From JBEIHX01 sp040381075 (GTDB lineage Bacteria; Pseudomonadota; Alphaproteobacteria; Caulobacterales; Aquidulcibacteraceae): a DNA stretch of 64,000 nucleotides. Shown here one piece after another: positions 18,073 through 26,459 of the stretch. The translations under genes and the position numbers were made by a program. Position 1 is the stretch's first letter; the number at the start of each line of letters is the position of its first letter. The DNA is taken from NCBI GenBank assembly GCA_040381075.1, contig JBEIHX010000016.1, positions 16,277-80,276 on the forward strand, in the 5' to 3' direction. The notes beneath the pieces are model-generated. The model saw nothing but the letters and a program-made list of their open reading frames with translations. It was not told the origin of the DNA and did not search any database.

Positions 18073-18362
18073 GGTCATGACCTCTTCCACCGGAATTTCA
18101 CTGCAGATCACCCTGCAGCCGGCTCGGGAGGTAGCTGGCCCTGCGGCCGCGCGCAAGCCCTCCGGCACATTAAATTTACAGCTTTGTAATGCTGCGGCGC
18201 AGCAAAGTTGGCGCGGGTGCAGCACGTGCGGCGCGCGTTCGCCAGGCGCCCTGCGGGCGCGTCTGTGCGCTGGCGTCGCCGGCGTGACGCCAGGCGCCGG
18301 GGCCGAAGGCCGCAGCCGCCCGACGATATCGCCAGCGGGGCGCGCGATCAGGTCCCAAGGGG

Positions 18363-19235
18363 TCAGATGAGATCGCCGGGCGTCTGGCCGAGCGCTTCTT
18401 CAAGTTCGAGGAAGGAGGGCTGGGCGTTCGACGGGACCGAGCCGCGTCCGATCTCAACGGAGATCTGCGCCGCATTGCCGTGGAGGTGCGCCACCAGGAC
18501 ATCCTTGATGATCTTGTAGAACTGGGCCTCTTCCTCATAGACGCTGGCGAGGCGTGCGGCCATGGGGCCGACCAGACCGTAGGCGAGGAAAACGCCGAGA
18601 AAGGTGCCGACGAGCGCGGAGCCGATCATCTTTCCGAGATATTCGGGCGGTTCGGTGATCGAGCCCATCGTCTTGATGATTCCGAGGACCGCGGCGACGA
18701 TCCCCAGCGCCGGCAGGGCGTCGGCCGTGTTGCGCAGCGCCGAGGCTGGCTGGTGACCTTCGGCGTGGTGCTTTTCAAGCTGCTTCTCCATCGCGTCCTC
18801 AACCTGGTGGGGGTCCTCCAGGTTCATGGTCATCATGCGCAGCGTGTCGCAGATGAATTCGACCGCGAAGTGGTCCTTCAGGATCTTCGGATACTGCTGA
18901 AACAGCCGCGATTCACTCGGTTTTTCGATATGCTGTTCGAGCGCCACCACGCCTTTGGTCTTCATCGTCTTGGTCAGCAGGAAGAGCAGCGTGAGAAGGT
19001 CCCTATAGTCCTGGGCCTTCCACTTCGGCCCGGCGATGATCTTGCCGAAATCGCCCGCCGTAGCCTTCACCGTCTGGGTGGAGTTGCCGATCAGAAAGGC
19101 GCCGAGGGCGGCGCCGCCAATCATCATGAACTCTGCCGGCAGGGCGCGCAGAATGACGTCGAAATGGCCGCCCGCGAGCATGTAGCCGCCGAACACCATG
19201 ATGAACACGACGGCGACGCCGATAATCTGAAACAT
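18363..19235 (-). CDS. motA: flagellar motor stator protein MotA
   Basis: Inner-membrane stator subunit that, with MotB, conducts ions to drive flagellar rotation. The start MFQIIGVAVVFIMVFGGYML and the later segments ALGIVAAVLGIIKTMGSI and VGTFLGVFLAYGLVGPMA are typical MotA helices; 290 residues is normal. The ATG at 19235 matches known MotA N-termini; one at 19247 is possible. motB is not adjacent, as in Caulobacter-type genomes. Confidence 0.94.
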   Translation of the reverse strand: MFQIIGVAVVFIMVFGGYMLAGGHFDVILRALPAEFMMIGGAALGAFLIGNSTQTVKATAGDFGKIIAGPKWKAQDYRDLLTLLFLLTKTMKTKGVVALEQHIEKPSESRLFQQYPKILKDHFAVEFICDTLRMMTMNLEDPHQVEDAMEKQLEKHHAEGHQPASALRNTADALPALGIVAAVLGIIKTMGSITEPPEYLGKMIGSALVGTFLGVFLAYGLVGPMAARLASVYEEEAQFYKIIKDVLVAHLHGNAAQISVEIGRGSVPSNAQPSFLELEEALGQTPGDLI

Positions 19236-19345
19236 GCCCGCGACCATTCCTACTGAAGCAAGACTGTTGCGCAGATTGCTTAAGGTCGCGTTGCGGCGGG
19301 CCCATGAACCGCCAGGGTTCTCCGGCCCCACGCCCTGCAGATGGA

Positions 19346-20023
19346 TCAGATCAGCCCGAGCATCCAGAACACCCCGAAGGCGATGGCCGCCTGTCCGGTC
19401 CAGTACAGCCACCAGACAGCGTGCGGGGTCCAGGCGCGGGCCGGCGCATCAGCCTGCAGGCGGAACCGCTCCCCGCCGAGGATGGCGTCCGAAGCCATGA
19501 ATGCTGTGGCCCCTGCCGCCACCAGCAGCCCGGACGCGCCGCGCGGGGCCAGCGACGCCCAGGCCGCGACGCCCATGGCGACGATGACGCCAACGTAGAC
19601 GATGACCGGAAACCGCAGAGCGCCGAGGCCCGGCCATAACCACGCGAGAAGGCAGACGGCGGCGGCGAGCACGCCAAGGGCGGCGATCCACCGCCAGGGC
19701 GCAGCCGTGACCGGGTCGAGACCCACGCCGAGACTGAGAAACAACGGCGCGTAGGCGGCATGGGCGAGCAGAAACGCCCCCAACCCGGCAAGAAACCGGG
19801 TCTCACCGTCTCCGGCCAGGCACATGTCGCCGAGGGCGCTCAAGGCAAGCCCCGCAACCAGCAGAGCCGGGGCCTCGCTGGCGGCGGCGGCGGCGGCAAG
19901 CGCGCCGACTGCAAGGGTTTTGGCGATGGTCCGCATCAGACCCGACGGTCTGCGCAGGAATTGAAAACCATACGCCGCCGCGGCGGCCGCGGCCGCCGTC
20001 ACCCAGACCCACGCAGTCTCCAT
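19346..20023 (-). CDS. YhhN (TMEM86/lysoplasmalogenase) family membrane protein
   Basis: 225 residues, about eight hydrophobic helices, with the family motifs LSALGDMCLAGDG, FLAGLGAFLLAHAAYA and ASDAILGGERF, whose acidic residues are the conserved core. Animal members hydrolyse lysoplasmalogens; in bacteria the substrate is uncertain. The ATG at 20023 was chosen over a GTG immediately before it. Confidence 0.85.
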   Translation of the reverse strand: METAWVWVTAAAAAAAAYGFQFLRRPSGLMRTIAKTLAVGALAAAAAASEAPALLVAGLALSALGDMCLAGDGETRFLAGLGAFLLAHAAYAPLFLSLGVGLDPVTAAPWRWIAALGVLAAAVCLLAWLWPGLGALRFPVIVYVGVIVAMGVAAWASLAPRGASGLLVAAGATAFMASDAILGGERFRLQADAPARAWTPHAVWWLYWTGQAAIAFGVFWMLGLI

Positions 20024-20102
20024 CACAGATCCCGTCCCCGCCTGGTCGCCTGGTTGCAGGCGCCGTCGCGAACGCTCGCGCAGTGGGACGCGGGATGCAA
20101 GA

Positions 20103-20345
20103 TCGATCCATAAATATGTATCGCGTTATTTATGCTGCGGGCGCGAAGAACGGGTCGAAATTCTGGGCCCCATCGTCTCATTCAGACATGATGTCGATGA
20201 TGTTTATGCGATTTCGCAGAATTTCGGCCCAAATTTGTCCACTAACATCCTGTAAAAATTGTCTTTATGGCTTAAAGTGCCGCCACACCCCCATTTAGGC
20301 ATGTATAATTGCATGCCTGCGATGCAAATTAGCGGTGAACAATCT
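20103..20345. other. AT-rich intergenic island
   Basis: About 240 bp far richer in A and T than anything around it, between the YhhN gene and the small-peptide unit. A 71-codon frame across it has no credible start and no protein character. It ends with an inverted repeat (20297-20318) and leads into a sigma-70-like promoter. Confidence 0.6.
20297..20318. promoter_or_regulatory. inverted repeat, possible operator
   Basis: AGGCATG-TATAATTG-CATGCCT: 7-bp perfect arms around an AT-rich centre. It lies 40 bp upstream of the -35 element of the small-peptide promoter, so it may bind a regulator. Confidence 0.45.
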
Positions 20346-20357
20346 GGTTTTTATTCA

Positions 20358-20386
20358 TTGCCAAATCGGCGGTGACATCCTATCTT
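20358..20386 (+). promoter_or_regulatory. sigma-70-type promoter of the 28-residue peptide gene
   Basis: TTGCCA, 17 bases, TATCTT. Spacing and both hexamers are good for a high-GC genome. It predicts a start site near 20393, giving a leader of about 100 bases before the peptide start codon. Confidence 0.6.
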
Positions 20387-20491
20387 AGGCGTGTGGTCAG
20401 GGGCGCAGCCGCCAGACCTTCCAAACTCCCGAACCAGCCGCCGCGCCAGGCCCAGGTTTGTGACCATCACTGCTGAACAGGAGACCATTCC

Positions 20492-20578
20492 ATGACCCGC
20501 ACTGCGTTTGAAAACAGCCTCATCGGCCTTTTGATCGTGCTGTCGATCTTCGTCGGCCCGTCGCTCATGCTGGCTTGA
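20492..20578 (+). CDS. 28-residue hydrophobic membrane peptide
   Basis: Too short for routine gene calling. CAGGAG stands eight bases before an ATG; the peptide has a polar start (MTRTAFENS) and a single hydrophobic helix (LIGLLIVLSIFVGPSLMLA). It has its own promoter (20358-20386) and a strong terminator (20715-20751), so it forms a monocistronic unit of about 360 bases. The long 3' part (20579-20714) holds no further ORF and could act as RNA. No function can be assigned. Confidence 0.65.
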   Translation: MTRTAFENSLIGLLIVLSIFVGPSLMLA

Positions 20579-20714
20579 CCCTGCCGCGGCGCAGCGCGCC
20601 GGAGCCGGTCCAGGCGGTCCCCTGACGGAGATCGCCGCGCGGGACGGACCGGTCGTCCTGTCGGCGCAGGCAGACCATTTCGCCGGCGTCTCCTCCCCGA
20701 CGCCCGCCGGCGCC

Positions 20715-20751
20715 AAAGGGCGTGAGGTCGCCGCCTCACGCCCTTTTCTTT
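20715..20751 (+). terminator. rho-independent terminator
   Basis: AAAGGGCGTGAGG pairs perfectly over 13 bp with CCTCACGCCCTTT around a six-base loop and runs into TTCTTT on the plus strand. It closes the small-peptide unit. Confidence 0.92.
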
Positions 20752-20781
20752 GCCGGCCAGCAACCGCCCGCACCGAGATCC

Positions 20782-20896
20782 AGGACTTGGGCCCCAGGAC
20801 TTGGGCCCCAGGACTTGGGCCCCAGGCCTTTGGCCCAGCGACCCTGGGACGACGACCCTGGGACGACGACCCCGGGACGACGACCCTGGGACGGCC
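20782..20896. repeat. two adjacent 14-bp tandem arrays of different sequence
   Basis: AGGACTTGGGCCCC three times plus one decayed copy (20782-20837), then, three bases later, ACCCTGGGACGACG four times with small changes (20841-20896). Two unrelated units with identical length lie side by side downstream of tsaD. Confidence 0.9.
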
Positions 20897-21066
20897 ATGC
20901 TGACGGGGCGCGCCCCGGAGCATCCGGCGGTCCGCAGCCGCGCCGTCCGCCGGACAGGGGCGCCAGGGTCGGCATCAGGACAGACCGTATCCTTGCTGAA
21001 ATCCGGGCCCCTGGCGACACCCGAGCCGGGCTGGCGTGGCGTGGCGTGACGCAAAGCTGTCGCTCG

Positions 21067-22206
21067 TCAGGCCTTTGGTCCCTTTCGCCCGGCCTTATGC
21101 GTCGGCGCCGCCGCGGCGGCGGCCGCGTCAAGCGGCCAGCGGGGTCTTGCAGCGACGTCCCAGCCATCGGTCTTGCCCGCGGCGAGGCGCAGCGCGCCAG
21201 CGAGCGCGATCATGGCGGCGTTGTCGGTGCAGTGCCTGAGGGGCGGCGCCAGAAATGTGAAGTCCTCCCGCCGCGCGGCGGCTTCGAGGGCGGCGCGGAT
21301 GCTTTGATTGGCGGCGACGCCGCCCGCCGCAACCAGACGCCACGACGGGGGATGCTCGGCCCGGAAACGCTGCAGCGCAACGCGGGTGCGGCTTTCAAGA
21401 TGCCGAACCACGCCCGCCTGGAAGGCGGCGGCGATGTTTCGGCGATCTGCCTCTGACAGGGGCGCGCGCTCCGCCGCGACGCGCATGGCCCAGGTCTTGA
21501 TGCCGGCGAATGAGAAATCACATCCCGGTCTGCCAGCCAGCGCGCGCGGGGGGTCATAGCCTGTCGGATCCCCCCCGGCTGCAGCCCGCTCCAGCGCCGG
21601 TCCGCCCGGGAAACCGAGCCCCAGAACCTTTGCTGCCTTGTCGAAGGCCTCCCCCGCCGCATCGTCGAGCGTCGAGCCATAGCGGACATAGCGCCCAAGG
21701 CCCTCCACCGCGATGAGCTGGCAATGTCCGCCTGACACCAGCAGAAGCAGATAGGGAAACGCGCATGGCCCGGAGAGCAGCGGCGACAGGGCGTGACCCT
21801 CGAGGTGATTGACGGCGACCAGGGGCAGGCCATGCGCCAGCGCCAGGGCCTTGCCGGTCACAAGGCCGACCATCACCCCGCCGATGAGTCCTGGTCCCGC
21901 CGTGGCGGCGACGCCTGAAAGATCGGTATAGGCGAGGCCGGCGGCGCGCATGGCCGCGCTGACCACTCCGTCTATGGCCTCGACATGCGCCCGCGCCGCA
22001 ATCTCCGGGACAACACCGCCAAACGGGGCGTGATCGGCCGTCTGGCTGAGGATGATGTCCGACAGCACCGTCACACGGCCGTCCGCCGCAAGCCGCACCA
22101 CCGATGCGGCCGTCTCGTCGCAGCTCGTCTCGAGGCCAAGCATGACAATGTCGCGCCCTGCGACATTTGACGGGAATTGACGAAGGCGGTCTGGCTCTGC
22201 GGACAT
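21067..22206 (-). CDS. tsaD: tRNA N6-adenosine threonylcarbamoyltransferase
   Basis: Makes the t6A37 modification of ANN-decoding tRNAs with TsaB and TsaE; cytoplasmic. The Kae1/Qri7 family motifs are present: GLETSCDETAASVV, the metal-binding HVEAI and VNHLEGHALSPL, and GGVAANQSIR near the C-terminus. The ATG at 22206 gives 379 residues; the ATG at 22143 (MLGLETSCDET) is a shorter alternative. It is divergent from hemC across 134 bp, the arrangement common in Alphaproteobacteria. Confidence 0.94.
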   Translation of the reverse strand: MSAEPDRLRQFPSNVAGRDIVMLGLETSCDETAASVVRLAADGRVTVLSDIILSQTADHAPFGGVVPEIAARAHVEAIDGVVSAAMRAAGLAYTDLSGVAATAGPGLIGGVMVGLVTGKALALAHGLPLVAVNHLEGHALSPLLSGPCAFPYLLLLVSGGHCQLIAVEGLGRYVRYGSTLDDAAGEAFDKAAKVLGLGFPGGPALERAAAGGDPTGYDPPRALAGRPGCDFSFAGIKTWAMRVAAERAPLSEADRRNIAAAFQAGVVRHLESRTRVALQRFRAEHPPSWRLVAAGGVAANQSIRAALEAAARREDFTFLAPPLRHCTDNAAMIALAGALRLAAGKTDGWDVAARPRWPLDAAAAAAAPTHKAGRKGPKA

Positions 22207-22340
22207 GGGGCCGATTTGGGGGTGCCTGGGGTTCGGGGCGGTTGGCGGGGTCGCGCGACGGTTTTGCGCCGCCCGCCGCGCGGGCGGCGCGACACTCCTG
22301 CCACAGCAGCGCCTCCGCGCCAAAGTAAGGTTTCAACGCA

Positions 22341-23270
22341 ATGGACATCATAGCCCGTCTGGGCGCCCGCGGATCGCCGCTCTCGCTGCGACAGTCAGGT
22401 CATGTGCAGGCGGCGCTCGCAGAAGCCGCCGGCGCGCCGGTCGAGACCTTCCCGCTCACAGCCTTCACGACCTCTGGCGACAGGATCCAGGACCGCCGCC
22501 TGCTCGAAGCCGGCGGCAAAGGCCTGTTCACCAGGGAGCTTGACGAGGCGCTGCTCGACGGGCGCATCGACATTGCGATCCACTCGCTGAAGGATCTGCC
22601 GACCCAGCTGCCGGCGGGGCTCATCCTCGCGGGTCTGCCCAGGCGCGAGGATCCCCGCGACGCGTTCATCAGTCTCACGGCCGGGCGGCTGGCGGATCTG
22701 CCCGCCGGGGCGGCGGTGGGCACCGCCAGCCTGCGCCGGCAGGCACAGACGCTGCATCTTCGACCGGACCTGACGGTGGACATGCTGCGCGGCAATGTGG
22801 ACACCCGGCTGAAGCGGATTGAGGAAGGCCGGTTCGCCGCGACCTATCTCGCGCTTGGCGGCCTCAACCGCCTGGGGCTCGCCAGCCACGCCCGAAGCGT
22901 GATCGACCCTGAGGACATGCCGCCGGCGCCTGGACAGGGCGCGCTCGCCCTGGTGTGCCGCGCCCATGACGCCGCAGCGCAGGCGGCGCTGGCCCGGATC
23001 ACGGACCGGCGGACAGAGCTGGCGATTGCGGCGGAGCGGGCCTTTCTGGGCGCGCTTGACGGATCCTGTCACACGCCAATCGCCGCCCTTGCGCGCGTCG
23101 ATGGGGAGGCCGTGCTGTTCCTGGGCGAAGTGCTGACGCCAGATGGGCGGTTGCGCTGGCGGGAGGAGGCGCGCCTCGCGGCGGCGACCCCGCAGCGCGC
23201 GGCGGCGCTTGGCGTGGAGCTGGCGGGGCGTATCCGCGAGCGGGCCGGCGACAGCATGCCGAGCATGTGA
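22341..23270 (+). CDS. hemC: porphobilinogen deaminase (hydroxymethylbilane synthase)
   Basis: Polymerises four porphobilinogens in haem synthesis. 309 residues with RGSPLSLRQ near the start, HSLKDLPTQLP, GTASLRRQAQ, LRGNVDTRL, and the dipyrromethane-cofactor cysteine in DGSCHTPIA (Cys243). hemD begins three bases after its stop, so they form an operon. Confidence 0.95.
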   Translation: MDIIARLGARGSPLSLRQSGHVQAALAEAAGAPVETFPLTAFTTSGDRIQDRRLLEAGGKGLFTRELDEALLDGRIDIAIHSLKDLPTQLPAGLILAGLPRREDPRDAFISLTAGRLADLPAGAAVGTASLRRQAQTLHLRPDLTVDMLRGNVDTRLKRIEEGRFAATYLALGGLNRLGLASHARSVIDPEDMPPAPGQGALALVCRAHDAAAQAALARITDRRTELAIAAERAFLGALDGSCHTPIAALARVDGEAVLFLGEVLTPDGRLRWREEARLAAATPQRAAALGVELAGRIRERAGDSMPSM

Positions 23271-23273
23271 CCC

Positions 23274-23972
23274 ATGCTGCGCCGCATCCTGGTGACGCGC
23301 GCTGCGCCCGATGCAGAGGCGACGGGACGACGCCTCGCGGCGCGCGGCCTGACGCCGATACTGGCCCCGTTGCTGGCCATCGCGCCGGCGACACGCGACG
23401 CATCAACCGAAGCTGAGGCGCTCGCCTTTACAAGCGCCAACGGCGCCAGGATGTTTGCAGCCTTGAACCCGCGCCGCGACCTGCCGGTCTTTGCGGTCGG
23501 CGATGCGACGGCGGCGACGGCGCGCGCGCTCGGCTTTGGGAGGGTGCTCTCCGCGCAGGGCGACCTGTGGGCGCTGGCGGCCCTGCTGCAGGCGCAGCTG
23601 CCGCCCCGCGCTTCAGTGTTTCACCCGACGGGCCGCGACCAGGCCGGAGATCTCGCCGCAGCGGCGCCGGGCCTGAGAATTGAAAGTCGCGCGATCTATC
23701 GCGCCGAGGCCGCCCGCGAGCTGCCCGCCGCCGCCCTTGCGGCTCTGGCCCCGGATCCGCCCGGCGTTGACGCAGTCATGGCGCACAGCCCCCGCGCCGC
23801 CAGCGTGTTTGTCCGCCTGCTGATTGAGGCCGGCCTGGGCGCGCGGCGCGCCGCGCTGACCGGGCTTGCGATCAGTGCGCGCGCCGCTGATGCGCTCGAG
23901 CCGGAGGCGTGGCGTGACATGCGGGTGGCGGGCGCCCCCAATGAGGACGCGCTGCTGGCGCTCCTGGACTGA
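23274..23972 (+). CDS. hemD: uroporphyrinogen-III synthase
   Basis: Closes and inverts ring D of hydroxymethylbilane. 232 residues; sequence is poorly conserved in this family, but MLRRILVTRAAPDAEATGRRL, LAFTSANGARMF and the two-domain layout fit, and it directly follows hemC. Confidence 0.9.
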   Translation: MLRRILVTRAAPDAEATGRRLAARGLTPILAPLLAIAPATRDASTEAEALAFTSANGARMFAALNPRRDLPVFAVGDATAATARALGFGRVLSAQGDLWALAALLQAQLPPRASVFHPTGRDQAGDLAAAAPGLRIESRAIYRAEAARELPAAALAALAPDPPGVDAVMAHSPRAASVFVRLLIEAGLGARRAALTGLAISARAADALEPEAWRDMRVAGAPNEDALLALLD

Positions 23973-24006
23973 AACCACCGCCCAGCCTGAAACCACCGCC
24001 CAGCCT
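23971..24006. repeat. 18-bp direct repeat, 2 copies
   Basis: GAAACCACCGCCCAGCCT occurs twice head to tail, beginning within the hemD stop codon. Confidence 0.85.
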
Positions 24007-24068
24007 GGGGCCGCCGGTCGTCCGGGGGCTTGCCCAGGGTGAGGCTCAGGCCTTCCCGGCCGGTCGCG

Positions 24069-24530
24069 TCACACGCCGGTGGAGCCGAAACCGCCAGCCC
24101 CGCGGATGGTGGGCGCGAGATCGCGCGCGACCATCCAATCCGCCTGGATGACCGGCGCGATCACCATCTGGGCGATCCGGTCCCCACGCTTCACGGACAC
24201 CGCCGCCTGGCCAAGATTGATCAGGATGACCTTGATCTCGCCCCGGTAGTCAGCGTCGATGGTGCCCGGCGAATTGAGGCAGGTGACGCCGTGATTGAGC
24301 GCCAGGCCCGACCGGGGGCGGATTTGAGCTTCGTATCCGTCCGGCAGAGCCATGGCGAGCCCGGTGGGGATGGCCGCCCTGCGGCCCGGCTCCAGCACGA
24401 TCGGGCCATCGTTTGGGATCGCCGCACGCAGGTCCATGCCCGCTGAGCCCGCGGTTTCATAGGCTGGCAGGGGCAGATCGCCGAAGTGCTCCAATTTCTG
24501 AATGGCGACCAGAAGGCGCTCGCTGCTCAT
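24069..24530 (-). CDS. dut: deoxyuridine 5'-triphosphate nucleotidohydrolase
   Basis: Hydrolyses dUTP to dUMP, keeping uracil out of DNA and supplying thymidylate synthesis. 153 residues, trimeric dUTPase type, with all five motifs in order: AGMDLRAA, RPRSGLALNHG, NSPGTIDADYRGEI, KRGDRIAQMVI and GAGGFGSTGV. GGGAGGAGAGG precedes the ATG, making the start firm. Longer readings run into the upstream tandem repeat and are not credible. Confidence 0.95.
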   Translation of the reverse strand: MSSERLLVAIQKLEHFGDLPLPAYETAGSAGMDLRAAIPNDGPIVLEPGRRAAIPTGLAMALPDGYEAQIRPRSGLALNHGVTCLNSPGTIDADYRGEIKVILINLGQAAVSVKRGDRIAQMVIAPVIQADWMVARDLAPTIRGAGGFGSTGV

Positions 24531-24596
24531 GTCCTCTCCTCCCAGCGTTGACCGAATCAGCGCCGCAGCATAGCGCTGCCGCGGGGTGCGGGCCTG

Positions 24597-24755
24597 GCCC
24601 GCGTTCGGGCGGGCAAGCGGGCCCGGCCCGCGTTCGGGCGGGCAAGCGGGTCCGGCCCGCGTTCGGGCGGGCAAGCGGGTCCGGCCCGCGTTCGGGCGGG
24701 CAAGCGGGTCCGGCCCGCGTTTGGGCGGGCAAGCGGGTCCGGCCCGCGTTCGGGG
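24597..24755. repeat. 29-bp tandem repeat, 5 copies plus a partial
   Basis: Five head-to-tail copies of a 29-bp unit starting GCCCGCGTTCGGGCGG and ending AAGCGGGTCCG, then a 14-base partial copy. Within each unit GCCCGCGTTCGGGCGGGC can fold on itself. It fills much of the 370-bp gap between divergent dut and rpmB. Copies are contiguous, so this is not a CRISPR. Confidence 0.93.
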
Positions 24756-24899
24756 GATGGAGCCCCGGGCGGATGGTGGCCGCGCGGAGCGCGGCGGGCG
24801 TGTCATCTGCGGCCGGGCGCCAGTGCGTTCTTGACGCTGTCACGGGCCTCGTGTAGGTCCCCGCCTCCTGTTTCATCCTCAAGAAGACGAGCGCATCCC

Positions 24900-25190
24900 A
24901 TGTCGCGCCGCTGCGAACTCTCAGGCATTGGGGCCATGGTTGGCCACCGGGTGAGCCACTCGAACATCAAGACCAAGCGCCTGTACAATCCCAATCTGGT
25001 CAATGTGACGCTCGAGAGCGAAAAGCTTGGGCGCAGCTTTGCGTTCCGCATCACGGCTGCGACCTTGCGCAGCGTCGACCACCGCGGCGGTCTCGACGCC
25101 TATCTGTTGGCCGAGCGGGACGAAAACCTCTCGCTGAAGGCGAAGCGCGTGAAGCGGGACCTCGAAAAGGCGATGTCAGCGGCTGCGTAA
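24900..25190 (+). CDS. rpmB: 50S ribosomal protein L28
   Basis: 96 residues, starting MSRRCELSGIGAMVGHRVSH followed by SNIKTKRLYNPNL, the standard alphaproteobacterial L28. It stands alone and is followed by a strong terminator. Confidence 0.96.
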   Translation: MSRRCELSGIGAMVGHRVSHSNIKTKRLYNPNLVNVTLESEKLGRSFAFRITAATLRSVDHRGGLDAYLLAERDENLSLKAKRVKRDLEKAMSAAA

Positions 25191-25217
25191 CACGCGTAGA
25201 CTCCATCGCGCTGACGG

Positions 25218-25247
25218 ACGCCCGCCGCACGGCGGGCGTTTTTGTTT
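25218..25247 (+). terminator. rho-independent terminator of rpmB
   Basis: ACGCCCGCC pairs perfectly with GGCGGGCGT around GCAC, followed by TTTTTGTTT. It lies 28 bp after the rpmB stop. Confidence 0.93.
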
Positions 25248-25289
25248 GAGGCGTTCTGGTGATCAGTCAGGGGGGATCTGCTGGTCGGC

Positions 25290-25359
25290 GATGTGCCGGC
25301 CTCGATGTGCCAGCCTCGATGTGCCAGCCTCGATGTGCCAGCCTAAATGTGCCAGACTC
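25290..25359. repeat. 14-bp tandem repeat, 5 copies
   Basis: GATGTGCCAGCCTC repeated five times with scattered single-base changes, followed by a second small array of 13-bp units (GGGCGTCGTGCTG, from about 25367). It occupies the gap between rpmB and tyrA, which holds no gene. Confidence 0.9.
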
Positions 25360-25541
25360 AACGTGCGGGGCGTCGTGCTGGGGCGTCGTGCTGGGGCGTC
25401 GCGGGCGGGATCGCGTCTGCAATCCGAGCCTGGCGCCCCTGGCTCCCGTCCCTGGCTGACAGGCCGATCACAACCCGCCGTTTGCCGCGTGCGGCCCCGG
25501 TTCGGGCAGGATGCGCCAGCCGGCATATGCAGACGGCAGGT

Positions 25542-26459
25542 CTAGCCGTCCTGTGATGATCTGCCGAAATTCGGCGCCGCCGAGTCCTGACCTGCTTCAA
25601 TGACCTCGCGGCGCATCCGGCGCGCCCGCGTGAACAGGTCAAACAACTTGTCGCCCTCGCCCCAGCGAATGGCGCGCTGCAGCGCCGCGAGGTCTTCGGT
25701 AAAGCGTCCAAGGATCTCCAGCACCGCCTCGCGATTGTTCAAAAAGACATCGCGCCACATGACAGGATCGGACGCTGCGATCCGCGTGAAATCGCGAAAT
25801 CCGCCCGCGGAATACTTCACCACCTCGCTCTCGGTGACGCTCTCCAGATCCTCGGCCATCGCCACGATATTGTAGGCGATCAGGTGCGGCAGATGACTGG
25901 TGACGGCAAGGACCAGATCATGGCGCGCCGGGTCCATCACATCCACGTGGGAGCCAAGACTGCGCCAGAATGCGGCGAGCCGGTCGACTGCGTCGCCGTA
26001 TCCGCTGCCCTGAGCGGCCAGCGGCGTCAGAATGCACCAGCGCCCGCGAAACAGACCCGCATAGCCGGCGTCCGGTCCAGACTGTTCTGTCCCCGCGATC
26101 GGGTGGCCGGGTATCAGATGAACTCCGTCGGGCAGGATGTCGCCAAGGGCGGCGATCACCGCCGCCTTGACCGATCCCACGTCGGTCACGATCGCGCCGG
26201 GTTTCAGCGCCGGCGCCACCGCGCCGCCGGCCGCACGCATCGCGCCGACCGGCACTGCGAGGATGACAATGTCGGCCTCGCGCGCCGCCGACGCCGCGTC
26301 GGCGGCGACATCTCCCAGCCCGAGCGCAGCTGCGCGCACGCGCACATCCTCGCGCGCGTCCCAGAGCCGCACCGCCGCCGCCTCAGCCTGCGCAGCCCGG
26401 GCGATGGACGAGCCGATCAGACCGATGCCGATGACGGCCAGAACCGGTTTGGCGCTCAT
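25542..26459 (-). CDS. tyrA: prephenate/arogenate (cyclohexadienyl) dehydrogenase
   Basis: NAD(P)-dependent oxidative decarboxylation in tyrosine synthesis. 305 residues with Rossmann motif GIGLIGSSIARA, PGHPIAGTEQSGP and the helical dimer domain containing TSHLPHLIAYN and FRDFTRIAASDPVMW. Its start overlaps the hisC stop by four bases (ATGA), so it is translated as part of the chorismate mutase-hisC-tyrA operon. Confidence 0.94.
   Translation of the reverse strand: MSAKPVLAVIGIGLIGSSIARAAQAEAAAVRLWDAREDVRVRAAALGLGDVAADAASAAREADIVILAVPVGAMRAAGGAVAPALKPGAIVTDVGSVKAAVIAALGDILPDGVHLIPGHPIAGTEQSGPDAGYAGLFRGRWCILTPLAAQGSGYGDAVDRLAAFWRSLGSHVDVMDPARHDLVLAVTSHLPHLIAYNIVAMAEDLESVTESEVVKYSAGGFRDFTRIAASDPVMWRDVFLNNREAVLEILGRFTEDLAALQRAIRWGEGDKLFDLFTRARRMRREVIEAGQDSAAPNFGRSSQDG

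Noticed and set aside
20083..20298. A 71-codon ORF in the AT-rich island
   Set aside because: Methionine- and serine-rich with no ribosome site or family character; the region looks regulatory.
24597..24755. CRISPR array from the 29-bp repeats
   Set aside because: Copies are contiguous with no spacers and no cas genes nearby.
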